A stretch of 64,000 bases of DNA, taken from Paracoccaceae bacterium. GTDB lineage: Bacteria; Pseudomonadota; Alphaproteobacteria; Rhodobacterales; Rhodobacteraceae. Made by a program: the position numbers and the translations under genes. The notes beneath the pieces are model-generated. The model was not told where the DNA came from and did no database searches. It was given only the letters and a program-made list of their open reading frames with translations. Shown one piece after another: positions 1 through 7,570 of the stretch. Within the stretch, counting starts at the first letter, position 1. The number at the start of each line of letters is the position of its first letter. Location of the stretch: NCBI GenBank assembly GCA_024642725.1, contig JAHEAO010000001.1, positions 1,343 through 65,342 of the forward strand, given 5' to 3'.

Positions 1-87
1 GAATGCGGCGAAGACATCGCCCCCGACCGGTTGACCCTCGACCCCGCCATCGCCCTTTGCGCCGATTGCATGAGGCGCGGGCAATAG
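1..87 (+). CDS. TraR/DksA-type zinc-finger protein, C-terminal fragment
   Basis: The window opens inside a reading frame. The last 28 codons read ECGEDIAPDRLT, then LDPAIALCADCM, ending at TAG. The pattern C-G-E-x-I-x-x-x-R-L followed by C-x-x-C is the second half of the TraR/DksA four-cysteine zinc finger; the first cysteine pair would lie upstream of the window. Members of this family bind the RNA polymerase secondary channel or serve as small zinc proteins. The length and the rest of the domain cannot be seen, so the subfamily (DksA-like or short TraR-like) is undecided. Confidence 0.75.
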   Translation, partial: ECGEDIAPDRLTLDPAIALCADCMRRGQ

Positions 88-104
88 CCCGTTCAAAATG
101 AAAT

Positions 105-130
105 CTGGCCCGCAAGGAGCTGCGGGCCAG
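105..130. terminator. Perfect 10-bp hairpin after the zinc-finger gene
   Basis: CTGGCCCGCA and TGCGGGCCAG form a perfect 10-bp stem with a six-base loop (AGGAGC), 17 bases after the stop of the zinc-finger gene. Read on the minus strand the stem is followed by a T-rich run, so it would terminate leftward transcription best. On the plus strand the tail is not T-rich. It probably separates the two directions. Confidence 0.6.
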
Positions 131-198
131 TCGCTTCTGCTCTGGAAGAGTTCCCTTTCGGCCACCGGCGGCGCGGATGAAACGCCACCGCTTTCCGA

Positions 199-519
199 TC
201 AGGACACGACGTACTGCCTTGTCAATTCGTCGCAACGTGAAAGCAACTGTTCGACAGGAGGGAAACGGCGATCCCGATACTCACCGATCCGAACAACGAC
301 GCTTGCCACAGCAGCATCGGATTCCGCCGAATTCGCAGTGGTCCGAGGGATTGTATCGCTATAAGTCCGTTTCGTGAGCAGATATGGCATTTCCGTCCCC
401 AATCCTTGGCAGCGTAACCGCGCGGTTGTGTCCAATGGGATGATTCTGACCACTTCCGCACGCTTAATGGCAACAATGTGGCACGAGCTAGATGTACCTA
501 AGGCAAACAACTCATTCAT
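199..519 (-). CDS. Possible small hypothetical protein
   Basis: A 106-codon frame starting MNELFALG. I recognise no family and see no clear Shine-Dalgarno sequence. Third codon positions are much less GC-rich than in the surrounding genes, so it is either a chance frame or acquired DNA. The one supporting point is the hairpin at 105-130, whose T-rich side faces this direction about 70 bases beyond its stop. It is listed as a weak candidate only. Confidence 0.22.
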   Translation of the reverse strand: MNELFALGTSSSCHIVAIKRAEVVRIIPLDTTARLRCQGLGTEMPYLLTKRTYSDTIPRTTANSAESDAAVASVVVRIGEYRDRRFPPVEQLLSRCDELTRQYVVS

Positions 520-704
520 CTTCGGTTCACATTGCAGAAAGCCCGTAAGTACATGAGAAAATATAGGTAAATTCTACTCATCGTGGTGCCCCGGCGCTGT
601 TGCGAGGTCACTCCATGATCCGAGGGGCCGTCTTTGCCCCCGGTCAGGCGGCCAAGCTGTCGTAAATTATCCGAAACCGCCCTGCCCCTGCCTGCCCGTG
701 CCAA

Positions 705-732
705 GATGATCCTGTCAGAAGAAAGGATCATC
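705..732. repeat. Perfect 9-bp inverted repeat before a short ORF
   Basis: GATGATCCT and AGGATCATC are exact reverse complements separated by ten bases. The right arm ends two bases before an ATG at 735 and includes the AGGA that would be its ribosome-binding site. It could be an operator, a hairpin hiding the start site, or the end of a mobile-element remnant. Confidence 0.5.
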
Positions 733-734
733 CC

Positions 735-815
735 ATGCCCGGCCAAACTGAAACCGACGCCCCGCAGTCCCCGTCCCCAACGGGCTATCGCTTCACCGAC
801 TGGGCGATGATCTGA
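735..815 (+). pseudogene. 26-codon ORF, possible truncated gene start
   Basis: ATG with an AAAGGA-type ribosome-binding site six to eleven bases upstream opens a 26-codon frame ending in [10 protein letters not shown] and then TGA. The N-terminus looks like the start of a longer protein cut off by an early stop. The Y-R-x-T-x-W pattern loosely recalls the beginning of some IS5-type transposases, but this is a weak resemblance. It may equally be a stand-alone small protein or chance. Confidence 0.2.
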
Positions 816-904
816 CCAGCGGACCGGCGGAACTGGCGACCGTGCGGCATCCCTCCCGTGCCTCGGCCCCTTTTCGCCGGTTCCGCTCCTTTCCCCGATT
901 CCCC

Positions 905-933
905 TTGCTTTCTTGTCCCGCAGCATCCATATG
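905..933 (+). promoter_or_regulatory. Sigma-70-type promoter of first cspA
   Basis: TTGCTT (905-910), a 17-base spacer and CATATG (928-933) form a plausible -35/-10 pair. The same two hexamers with the same 17-base spacer occur before the second cspA gene, which strongly supports the assignment. Predicted transcription start is near 940, giving a leader of about 120 bases. Confidence 0.6.
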
Positions 934-1059
934 CGGCCTGCGAATGTTATTCTCTTTCGACCCGCTGTTCTCCTTAACCGGCCGCAGTCTTTCGATTTTG
1001 TACTGACTAAGCCGGGCTGCCGCATTCCGTGGGCAGCGACAATATATGGAGTAACTCGG
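934..1059 (+). promoter_or_regulatory. Long conserved 5' leader of first cspA
   Basis: About 120 untranslated bases separate the promoter from the start codon. Blocks are shared with the leader of the second cspA: GCGAA.GTTATT, TTTCGACCC.CTGTTCTCC and TGAC.AAGCCGGGC. Long structured leaders that refold at low temperature are known for E. coli cspA. By analogy this leader probably gives cold-responsive translation. Confidence 0.5.
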
Positions 1060-1266
1060 ATGGCCAATGGCACCGTGAAATGGTTCAACGCAACTAAAGG
1101 TTTTGGCTTCATCGAGCCTGAAGGCGGCAAAAAAGACGTGTTCGTGCACATCTCCGCTCTCGAGCGTTCGGGCCTGAGCTCGCTGGCTGACGGCGCGAAA
1201 GTCACCTTCGACATCGAAGCTGGCCGCGACGGGCGCGAAAGCGCCATCAACCTCGCAATGGCTTAA
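1060..1266 (+). CDS. cspA: Cold-shock protein, CspA family (copy 1)
   Basis: A 68-residue single cold-shock domain, the normal CspA length. It has both RNA-binding motifs, KGFGFI (RNP1) and VFVHIS (RNP2), and begins [14 protein letters not shown]. Such proteins bind single-stranded RNA and melt structure in the cytoplasm. The start was placed at the ATG preceded by GGAG at 1049-1052, because a longer frame upstream is just leader sequence. It differs from copy 2 at only about six positions, mostly after residue 45. A GC-rich hairpin follows the stop. Confidence 0.95.
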   Translation: MANGTVKWFNATKGFGFIEPEGGKKDVFVHISALERSGLSSLADGAKVTFDIEAGRDGRESAINLAMA

Positions 1267-1274
1267 AGACTTCC

Positions 1275-1297
1275 GGGCGCGCGGCCAACGCGCGCCC
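1275..1297 (+). terminator. Hairpin after cspA copy 1
   Basis: GGGCGCGCG and CGCGCGCCC form a perfect 9-bp stem around a five-base loop, eight bases after the cspA stop. No T-run follows, so it may stabilise the 3' end as much as terminate. Confidence 0.6.
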
Positions 1298-1391
1298 ACC
1301 CCTGCCGACCATTTGTCGCATCCGTCCCCGGTTGTTCGCGCCTTAGCCGCTGCCCATGTCATACAAGACGTGACAAACACCGGAGCCGAAA

Positions 1392-1778
1392 ATGTCCTAC
1401 ACAATTTCCCGCATCATTGCTGACGCCAATTTCGATGACGTCGATGCACGCACGCGCGCCGCTCTGGCCGATGGCGGCTTTGGCGTGCTGACCGAAATCG
1501 ACGTGGCCGCGACAATGAAGAAGAAGCTTGGCAAAGACATGGCCCCCTACCGAATATTGGGCGCCTGCAATCCCGGCATGGCCTGGCAAGCGATAGGCAT
1601 GGAGCCGCGCGTTGGCGCGATGCTCCCCTGCAACGTCATTCTGCGCGCCGTTGATGGCGGCGTCGAGGTTTCGGCAGTCGATCCCGAGGCGTCGATGGCA
1701 GGCATCGACAACGACGATCTCAAGACCGTCGCAGGTGAGGTGCGCGTCATGCTCGAAAAGGTCGTGGCTGCGGTCTGA
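1392..1778 (+). CDS. DUF302 domain protein
   Basis: A 128-residue cytoplasmic protein of the DUF302 family, which folds as a small alpha/beta domain of unknown biochemical role. Family traits include the N-terminal segment in which a short helix precedes a central G-F-G-V-L-T-E-I-D strand, the K-K-K-L motif around residue 45, and the ILGACNP segment with a single conserved cysteine. The start is an ATG about six bases after GGAGCC. It sits between the two cspA genes and has no obvious functional link to them. Confidence 0.85.
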   Translation: MSYTISRIIADANFDDVDARTRAALADGGFGVLTEIDVAATMKKKLGKDMAPYRILGACNPGMAWQAIGMEPRVGAMLPCNVILRAVDGGVEVSAVDPEASMAGIDNDDLKTVAGEVRVMLEKVVAAV

Positions 1779-1882
1779 CGCGGCATCTTCGTACGAAAGC
1801 GGTCGTACGGACAGGGACAAAACGTACCTTTTGGGTGTTACAACCCCGGTAGAGTGGTGCTGCGACAATTTACAGATTTTTC

Positions 1883-1911
1883 TTGCTTTTTCTCTGCCGC
1901 CGCCCCATATG
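1883..1911 (+). promoter_or_regulatory. Sigma-70-type promoter of second cspA
   Basis: TTGCTT (1883-1888) and CATATG (1906-1911) with a 17-base spacer, identical in both hexamers and spacing to the promoter of cspA copy 1. Predicted start near 1918. Confidence 0.6.
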
Positions 1912-2038
1912 CGCCTCGCGAACGTTATTGATTTTCGACCCACTGTTCTCCTTACGGCTACAGTCAATCGATCTTGCACTGACCAAGCCGGGCCATCGCA
2001 CCACCGCGGATGGCATTGAAAAACTAGGAGAATACGGA
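1912..2038 (+). promoter_or_regulatory. Long conserved 5' leader of second cspA
   Basis: A leader of about 120 bases sharing ordered blocks with the first cspA leader, including GCGAACGTTATT, TTTCGACCCACTG, TTCTCCTTA and TGACCAAGCCGGGC. AGGAG at 2028-2032 is the ribosome-binding site. The shared blocks outside the coding region point to a functional RNA element. Confidence 0.5.
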
Positions 2039-2245
2039 ATGGCCAATGGCACCGTAAAATGGTTCAACGCAACTAAAGGCTTCGGCTTCATCGAGCCCGA
2101 AGGCGGCAAGAAGGACGTGTTCGTGCACATTTCCGCCGTAGAGCGTTCGGGTCTCACCACCCTGAAAGACGGCGCGAAAGTCACCTTCGACATCGAAGCT
2201 GGCCGCGACGGACGCGAAAGCGCAGTGAACCTTTCGCTGGCTTAA
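2039..2245 (+). CDS. cspA: Cold-shock protein, CspA family (copy 2)
   Basis: A 68-residue single cold-shock domain with KGFGFI and VFVHIS RNA-binding motifs, nearly identical to copy 1 (differences such as SAVERSGLTTLKD versus [13 protein letters not shown]). The start ATG follows an AGGAG site. It is expected to act as an RNA chaperone. A strong intrinsic terminator follows. The two copies and their leaders look like a duplication that has kept both regulation and product. Confidence 0.95.
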   Translation: MANGTVKWFNATKGFGFIEPEGGKKDVFVHISAVERSGLTTLKDGAKVTFDIEAGRDGRESAVNLSLA

Positions 2246-2265
2246 GTCAAAGCTGCAAGAGATTG

Positions 2266-2294
2266 AAAAGGCGCGGGTTTTCCGCGCCTTTTTT
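2266..2294 (+). terminator. Intrinsic terminator of cspA copy 2
   Basis: AAAAGGCGCGG, loop GTTTT, CCGCGCCTTTT, then further T residues. This is an 11-bp stem with a U-tract, a classical rho-independent terminator about 20 bases after the stop. Confidence 0.9.
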
Positions 2295-2461
2295 CGTACG
2301 AGATCAGGCTCCAAACGCATACTCCGTCTCTTGTATCTTTCTTCGACGCAATGTCGCTATTGCAGCGAGATTGTAAAATCCTTGTGTTGCGCTTCGAAAA
2401 CCGCACATTTTCGCATCTTCCATTTGTAGTCGGAACGCAGAGATGCGACGTTGGGTATAGG

Positions 2462-2479
2462 TTTCAGTTCGCACTGAAC
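2462..2479. repeat. Short inverted repeat upstream of tamA
   Basis: TTCAGT-TCGC-ACTGAA (2463-2478), a perfect 6-bp inverted repeat about 40 bases before the tamA start. It may be an operator or a small leader hairpin. Nothing else in the 2295-2517 gap is recognisable. Confidence 0.3.
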
Positions 2480-2517
2480 CAATAGGGTCAGGCCATGGGT
2501 GGTTGGGTTCGTTGGGA

Positions 2518-4308
2518 ATGATCTTCAAGACGCTTCAAGCGTTCGGACTATCAATTGTTGTTTGTTTGGCGCCGATGGCCGCCGCCGCGTTCGATCTCGC
2601 GATTCAATCTGACGGCGACGCGGCAATTGCGGTTGCGCTTGAGGCCGGTTCATCTCTTGAAGCGGCGAAACGAAATGATACCCGAAACGCGCAGGACATC
2701 CTTGCCGCCGCCCGCGCAGAATACCGTCAACTTATCGGCATACTTTACAGATATGGATACTACTCCGGCAGCGTCCGGGTTCTTGTTGACGGTCAGGAAG
2801 CAGCTGATTTCCCCCCTTTCTACACTCCGAAAACGATCTCGAGCGTCGTGGTCCGGGTGAGAACGGGCAAGCCCTTTAAGTTCGGCAACATCAGCATAGA
2901 TCCTTTGGCCAAGGGCACAAAACTGCCTCTCGAATTCGCCAAGGGCAGCACCGCGGGCAGCTCTGTTATCGGTGACGCCGTTGGCAGTGCCATCCTGGGG
3001 TGGCGGGAGGCGGGGCACGCCAAAGCGGCCCTGGCCTCGCAGACCCTGATCGCCGATCACAACCGGAACCGGCTGGACGCGGCGGTGACATTGGACCCCG
3101 GGCCGCTCGTCTATTTTGGCTCTCTGAGAGTTGAAGGGGCCGAAAACGTCAGGGAACGACGTATCCGGGAAATCGCCGGGCTGCCCAAAGGCAAGGTCTA
3201 TTCGCCACAGGCGATGGACGAAGTCAGCCGGCGGTTGCGAGAGACAGGCACCTTCCGGTCCGTCGCTCTTTCAGAAGGCGAAGTCGTGGATACGGATGGT
3301 TCCATGGATGTAACGGTCGAACTTGTCGAACAGAAGCCTCGGAGATTCGGGTTTGGTGCTGAAATCCTTTCAGAAGAAGGGCTTACGCTTTCCAGTTACT
3401 GGATGCACCGCAACATTCTTGGCGGTGCCGAACGTCTTCGCTTTGATGGCAAGATCGGCGGGTTAGGTGGTAGCAACAGCGATCTCGACTACTGGCTCTC
3501 GGCACAATTCTCGCGTCCGGGAACCTTTGCCGCCGCGAACACGCTGGTCCTGTCCGCCGAAATCGCAAGGGAAGATGAACCGGAATATTATTCGGAGAGC
3601 CTGACACTCGGAGTTGGCGTCACGCGCCGCTTATCGGAACGGGTGGAATACGGTGTGACACTGCAATATCGCTATTCGGATGTTGAGGATGACCTTGGCT
3701 CACGCGAGTTCAACCACCTGCTCCTGCCTGTCGTCGGCCGTTTCGATGCACGCGATGATCTTCTCGACCCTCGAAAGGGCCAGTTCGTGGAAGCGGAAAT
3801 TACGCCATTTCTCGGCATAGATGGAAGCGCGTCGGGAGGCCGATTCTTCGCCGACAGCCGGGCCTATTTCACTTTTGGCGAGTCAACGCCTGTCACCGTG
3901 GCAGGAAGGGCCCAAGTCGGCTCTGTCGTCGGGTCGGGGATCCGAGAGACGCCGCCGGACCTGCTGTTTTTCTCTGGCGGCGGCGGAACCGTCCGAGGAC
4001 AGCCCTATCAATCTTTGTCGGTCGATCTCGACAAGAACGTCAGCGTCGGCGGCCGAAATTTCATAGGTCTGTCGGGTGAGGCCCGTGTCAGGGCCTTTGA
4101 GAAGGTCAGCCTCGTCCTGTTCGCAGATGCAGGCTTCATCGGGGCTTCCTCGATGCCAGGCCAGGATGGCGAATGGCATAGCGGGGCTGGTCTGGGGGTT
4201 CGCTACAACACGGGAATTGGTCCAATCCGCTTTGATGTCGCCGCCCCTGTCAGCGGCGATACCGGCGATGGGATTCAAATATACGTCGGCATAGGACAGG
4301 CGTTTTGA
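2518..4308 (+). CDS. tamA: Outer-membrane assembly factor TamA
   Basis: A 596-residue Omp85-family protein. A signal peptide (MIFKTLQAFGLSIVV through AAAA, about 23 residues) is followed by POTRA domains, one starting near FGSLRVEGAENVRERRI. A C-terminal 16-strand-type barrel follows, with the GGGGTVRGQP motif typical of the Omp85 substrate-binding loop, and the last residue is phenylalanine. TamA sits in the outer membrane and works with TamB to insert or export outer-membrane proteins. An ATG at 2518 was chosen because it starts the signal peptide; an in-frame TTG at 2503 is possible. The next gene, tamB, overlaps its stop. Confidence 0.9.
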   Translation: MIFKTLQAFGLSIVVCLAPMAAAAFDLAIQSDGDAAIAVALEAGSSLEAAKRNDTRNAQDILAAARAEYRQLIGILYRYGYYSGSVRVLVDGQEAADFPPFYTPKTISSVVVRVRTGKPFKFGNISIDPLAKGTKLPLEFAKGSTAGSSVIGDAVGSAILGWREAGHAKAALASQTLIADHNRNRLDAAVTLDPGPLVYFGSLRVEGAENVRERRIREIAGLPKGKVYSPQAMDEVSRRLRETGTFRSVALSEGEVVDTDGSMDVTVELVEQKPRRFGFGAEILSEEGLTLSSYWMHRNILGGAERLRFDGKIGGLGGSNSDLDYWLSAQFSRPGTFAAANTLVLSAEIAREDEPEYYSESLTLGVGVTRRLSERVEYGVTLQYRYSDVEDDLGSREFNHLLLPVVGRFDARDDLLDPRKGQFVEAEITPFLGIDGSASGGRFFADSRAYFTFGESTPVTVAGRAQVGSVVGSGIRETPPDLLFFSGGGGTVRGQPYQSLSVDLDKNVSVGGRNFIGLSGEARVRAFEKVSLVLFADAGFIGASSMPGQDGEWHSGAGLGVRYNTGIGPIRFDVAAPVSGDTGDGIQIYVGIGQAF

Positions 4309-7300
4309 ACAGACTCGCAAAAATAGCCCTACTCTGCTTGCTGCCTTGTCTGGCCCTGGCCCAGGACAATACGACTAGCGAACAGGACAAAGGCTTCCTG
4401 ACCAACTGGCTGGAAAACAACCTGTCCGGCGCGGGACGCGAAGTACGCATCGAAGGCTTTGCAGGTGCGCTGAGTTCCACCGCCCGCATGGAAAAGCTGA
4501 CTATCGCCGACGAGGAAGGGATATGGATAACGCTGGAGAACGCGACGCTCGATTGGAACCGCAGCGCCCTTCTGCGCGGCAATCTCAGCGTCAACGAACT
4601 GTCCGCCGCGTCTATTGAACTCGTGCGGTGGCCGGTTTCAACGGCCGCAGCACCCACCCCGGAAGCGAGCGAGTTCAAGCTTCCCGAACTTCCGGTCACG
4701 GTCCAGATCAATCGCTTATCCGTCGAAAGCGTTACTCTCGGCGCTGACATCTTGGGTGAACAGGCTGTCGTCAGCCTTGCAGGAAGCCTTGAACTGGTCG
4801 CAGGCGATGGTCGCGCCGACATTGCGATTGCCAGAATAGACGAAAAGAACGGTTCGCTTGACCTGAAGGCGAGCTATTCAAACTCGACAAAGCAGCTTGG
4901 CATCGATTTATCGGTTTCTGAAGAACCCGGCGGCATTGCCGTCAACCTGCTGAACATTCCCGAAGCGCCGTCACTGGACCTCAATGTTTCGGGGACCGGT
5001 CCGACATCGGACTTCCATGCCGATCTGGAACTTGCGACCGACGGTGCCCCCCGCGTCACCGGCGCGGTTCACTTGACTTCGTCAATTGACGACAGTGGCG
5101 GCACGACAAAGGCATTTCAGGCGGATCTCTCGGGCGACGTCGCCCCACTTCTGGCGCAGAGGTTTCGGGCATTCGTCGGGGAAAGCGCAGAACTGAGGGT
5201 TGCCGGCGCCCTGCTGCCAGACAAAAGTTTTGAAATCAGCGAGTTCAAGTTGGACTCCGCAGCGCTACGACTCGGCGGAACGCTCGCCTTGTCCGAAGAC
5301 GGACTGCCGGAGGCTTTTGACGTCGCAGGTTCGATCTCCCCGGTGAGCGGCGACGATGTTGTATTGCCCATTTCGGGGCCGGAAACACGGATTGGCTCTG
5401 CAAAGATCAAGGCGTCCTTCGTTGCGGGTACCAGCGACGACTGGTTTCTGGATGCCGAATTCATCGGCCTGCGCCGGGAAGGCTTCAGTGTTGGCAGCGG
5501 CAAAATCACAGCCAAGGGCCTGATCCAACGCATTCTCGTAGCCGACGAGACCAAACGGCGTGTGACCGCGACCATCGGGTCAGACCTTTCCGGAGTCAGT
5601 GTCCCTGACCCCGCAACCCAGGCAGCTATCGGATCGAGCGTCTCGGCAAATGTCGCACTAGACTGGCAGGACGGTGATCCGGTACGGATCGGATTTCTTG
5701 ATCTGCGTGCGGGTGATCTGGGTCTCATTGGTTCAGGTGGTATCGAGGGGTTCGACCGCAACTTCCGGCTGTCCGCTGACATCGCTGCAAACCTGCCATC
5801 GCTGGCCCGGTTTTCCGCGCTGGCAGACCGGCCGATCGAAGGTTCGCTCCAGATCGGGCTGCGCGGCTGGTATGAGCCGCTGGGCGGTGCCTTCGATGCG
5901 GATATCGACGGTAAGTCCAAAGGGTTGGAACTCGGGACAACGCCGGCAATCGGGCTGGTGGAGGGCGACGGGTCCTTTGAACTGAAAGCGGCGCGAGACA
6001 CTGCGGGTCTGACCATTGAAGCAATGTCGGTTAAGACTTCGGAACTTTCTGCCGAATTGGCAGGTCTGCTGAAAACAAACGCAAGCGACTTGCGCGCGAG
6101 TGTCGCGCTCAGAGACCTCAGCCGTCTTGTGACTGGTATCAACGGCCCAGCGGACCTGTCCGGGACTGTCCGGCAAGACGGTCCCGGTTGGAATCTCGAT
6201 CTGAGCGGCTCTGGGCCGGGCGGGTCCAGGCTCGCCCTCCGCGGTTCAGTCGCCCAGCAACTCGACACAGTCGATTTGCTGGTAACAGGCGCCTTGCCAG
6301 TCGGTCTTGTGAATGGTTTCGTCTCGGCCCCAATTGATGTCCAAGGCACCGCGAATTTCAATCTGGCCATCAAAGGCAAGCCATCGCTCGACGCAATTTC
6401 AGGCACTGTTTCTACAACCGATTCCCGGATCTCAGTCCCGGCAATGCGCATCGCCCTTCGCAAGATAGAGGCGACGGCCCAGCTATCCGGTGGGCGGGCT
6501 GCATTGGCAGTTGCAGGGGGCTTTTCGAGCGGCGGACGCGTCAAAGTGGATGGAACACTCGGCCTTTCACAACCATTCACCGCAGATATGAAAATTGACC
6601 TCGTGAATGCGGAGTTCACTGACGCGCCGACCTACACAACAACCGCAAACGGAACGCTGACGATTGCAGGGCCTTTGGTTGGTGGGGCGAGTCTTGCCGG
6701 CAAGCTGGAGTTGAGCAACACAGAGATCAGACTCGCACCGACGACGTCAGGCCGAGGCATTCCCGAAATAAGGCATCTCGGCGAGTCTCCCGCAGTTGCA
6801 AAGACCCGTGAACGGGCCGGTCTGGTTGTGAGCGAGGATAGAAAGCAGGACTCCGGGTCCTCCCGCCCGCTAAATCTGGACATACTGATTGATGCCCCCA
6901 ACCGCATCTTCATCCGCGGCCGCGGGCTGGATACAGAACTCGGTGGCAGTCTTCGCATCACCGGAACAACGGCGGCTGTCATTCCGATCGGGCAGTTCGA
7001 CCTGATACGCGGGCGGATGGATATCCTTGGCAAGCGTTTGGAGATGCAGGAAGGGCGTTTGCTGATCCAGGGCACGCTTGATCCCTGGTTCCGGATGGTC
7101 GCGGCCACCAAGACCAGCAATGCAAACGTTCGGATTATCACCGAAGGGACGCCACAGTCGCCGACAGTCACGTTCGAATCCGATCCGGATCTGCCTGACG
7201 ACGAAATCCTGGCCAATCTCTTATTTGGGAGGGATGCTGCTTCGATGTCGCCCCTCCAGGCAGCGCAACTTGCAGCGGCGGTCGCCACTCTGGCCGGAAA

Positions 7301-7562
7301 CGGCGGCGACGGTGCCCTTGGGCGATTGAGACAACGGCTCAATCTGGACGACTTTGATCTCACAACCGACGACAACGGTGCCGCCGCGCTCCGGTTCGGA
7401 AAATATCTCAGCGACAACGTCTATAGCGACGTGGAGCTAAGCTCCGAGGGACGCAGCCAGATAAACCTCAACCTGGACATCACACCAAGCATCGTGGCCA
7501 AGGGAAGACTCGATTCCGATGGGGAGACGGGGTTGGGCGTCTTTTTTGAAAAGGACTATTGA
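4305..7562 (+). CDS. tamB: Inner-membrane-anchored assembly protein TamB
   Basis: A 1085-residue protein with an N-terminal signal/anchor (NRLAKIALLCLLPCLALAQ) and a long periplasmic region of repeating beta-strand segments. The conserved TamB (DUF490) C-terminal domain ends in FFEKDY, with motifs such as RGRGLDTELGG and PDDEILANLLFGRD. TamB bridges the periplasm to TamA, and the family is now also linked to phospholipid transport. The start is a TTG overlapping the tamA stop (TTGA), indicating translational coupling. The stop lies only eight bases from the convergent uxaA stop. Confidence 0.9.
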   Translation: MNRLAKIALLCLLPCLALAQDNTTSEQDKGFLTNWLENNLSGAGREVRIEGFAGALSSTARMEKLTIADEEGIWITLENATLDWNRSALLRGNLSVNELSAASIELVRWPVSTAAAPTPEASEFKLPELPVTVQINRLSVESVTLGADILGEQAVVSLAGSLELVAGDGRADIAIARIDEKNGSLDLKASYSNSTKQLGIDLSVSEEPGGIAVNLLNIPEAPSLDLNVSGTGPTSDFHADLELATDGAPRVTGAVHLTSSIDDSGGTTKAFQADLSGDVAPLLAQRFRAFVGESAELRVAGALLPDKSFEISEFKLDSAALRLGGTLALSEDGLPEAFDVAGSISPVSGDDVVLPISGPETRIGSAKIKASFVAGTSDDWFLDAEFIGLRREGFSVGSGKITAKGLIQRILVADETKRRVTATIGSDLSGVSVPDPATQAAIGSSVSANVALDWQDGDPVRIGFLDLRAGDLGLIGSGGIEGFDRNFRLSADIAANLPSLARFSALADRPIEGSLQIGLRGWYEPLGGAFDADIDGKSKGLELGTTPAIGLVEGDGSFELKAARDTAGLTIEAMSVKTSELSAELAGLLKTNASDLRASVALRDLSRLVTGINGPADLSGTVRQDGPGWNLDLSGSGPGGSRLALRGSVAQQLDTVDLLVTGALPVGLVNGFVSAPIDVQGTANFNLAIKGKPSLDAISGTVSTTDSRISVPAMRIALRKIEATAQLSGGRAALAVAGGFSSGGRVKVDGTLGLSQPFTADMKIDLVNAEFTDAPTYTTTANGTLTIAGPLVGGASLAGKLELSNTEIRLAPTTSGRGIPEIRHLGESPAVAKTRERAGLVVSEDRKQDSGSSRPLNLDILIDAPNRIFIRGRGLDTELGGSLRITGTTAAVIPIGQFDLIRGRMDILGKRLEMQEGRLLIQGTLDPWFRMVAATKTSNANVRIITEGTPQSPTVTFESDPDLPDDEILANLLFGRDAASMSPLQAAQLAAAVATLAGNGGDGALGRLRQRLNLDDFDLTTDDNGAAALRFGKYLSDNVYSDVELSSEGRSQINLNLDITPSIVAKGRLDSDGETGLGVFFEKDY

Positions 7563-7570
7563 GCAGGCGC

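Larger units (their letters stand above)
520..904. other. Intergenic stretch without a convincing gene
   Basis: About 385 bases without a convincing long reading frame. It contains the inverted repeat at 705-732 and the 26-codon frame at 735-815. The remainder (816-904) is rich in C and T on the plus strand and leads into the first cold-shock promoter. It may be the worn remnant of an older gene or mobile element, but no terminal repeats or transposase motifs were found. Confidence 0.5.

Noticed and set aside
98-364. 88-codon plus-strand frame
   Set aside because: No ribosome-binding site, unnatural composition, runs through the hairpin at 105-130.
1790-2300. Three CGTACG hexamers (1790, 1804, 2295)
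   Set aside because: Six-base matches in GC-rich DNA are expected by chance and the spacing is irregular.
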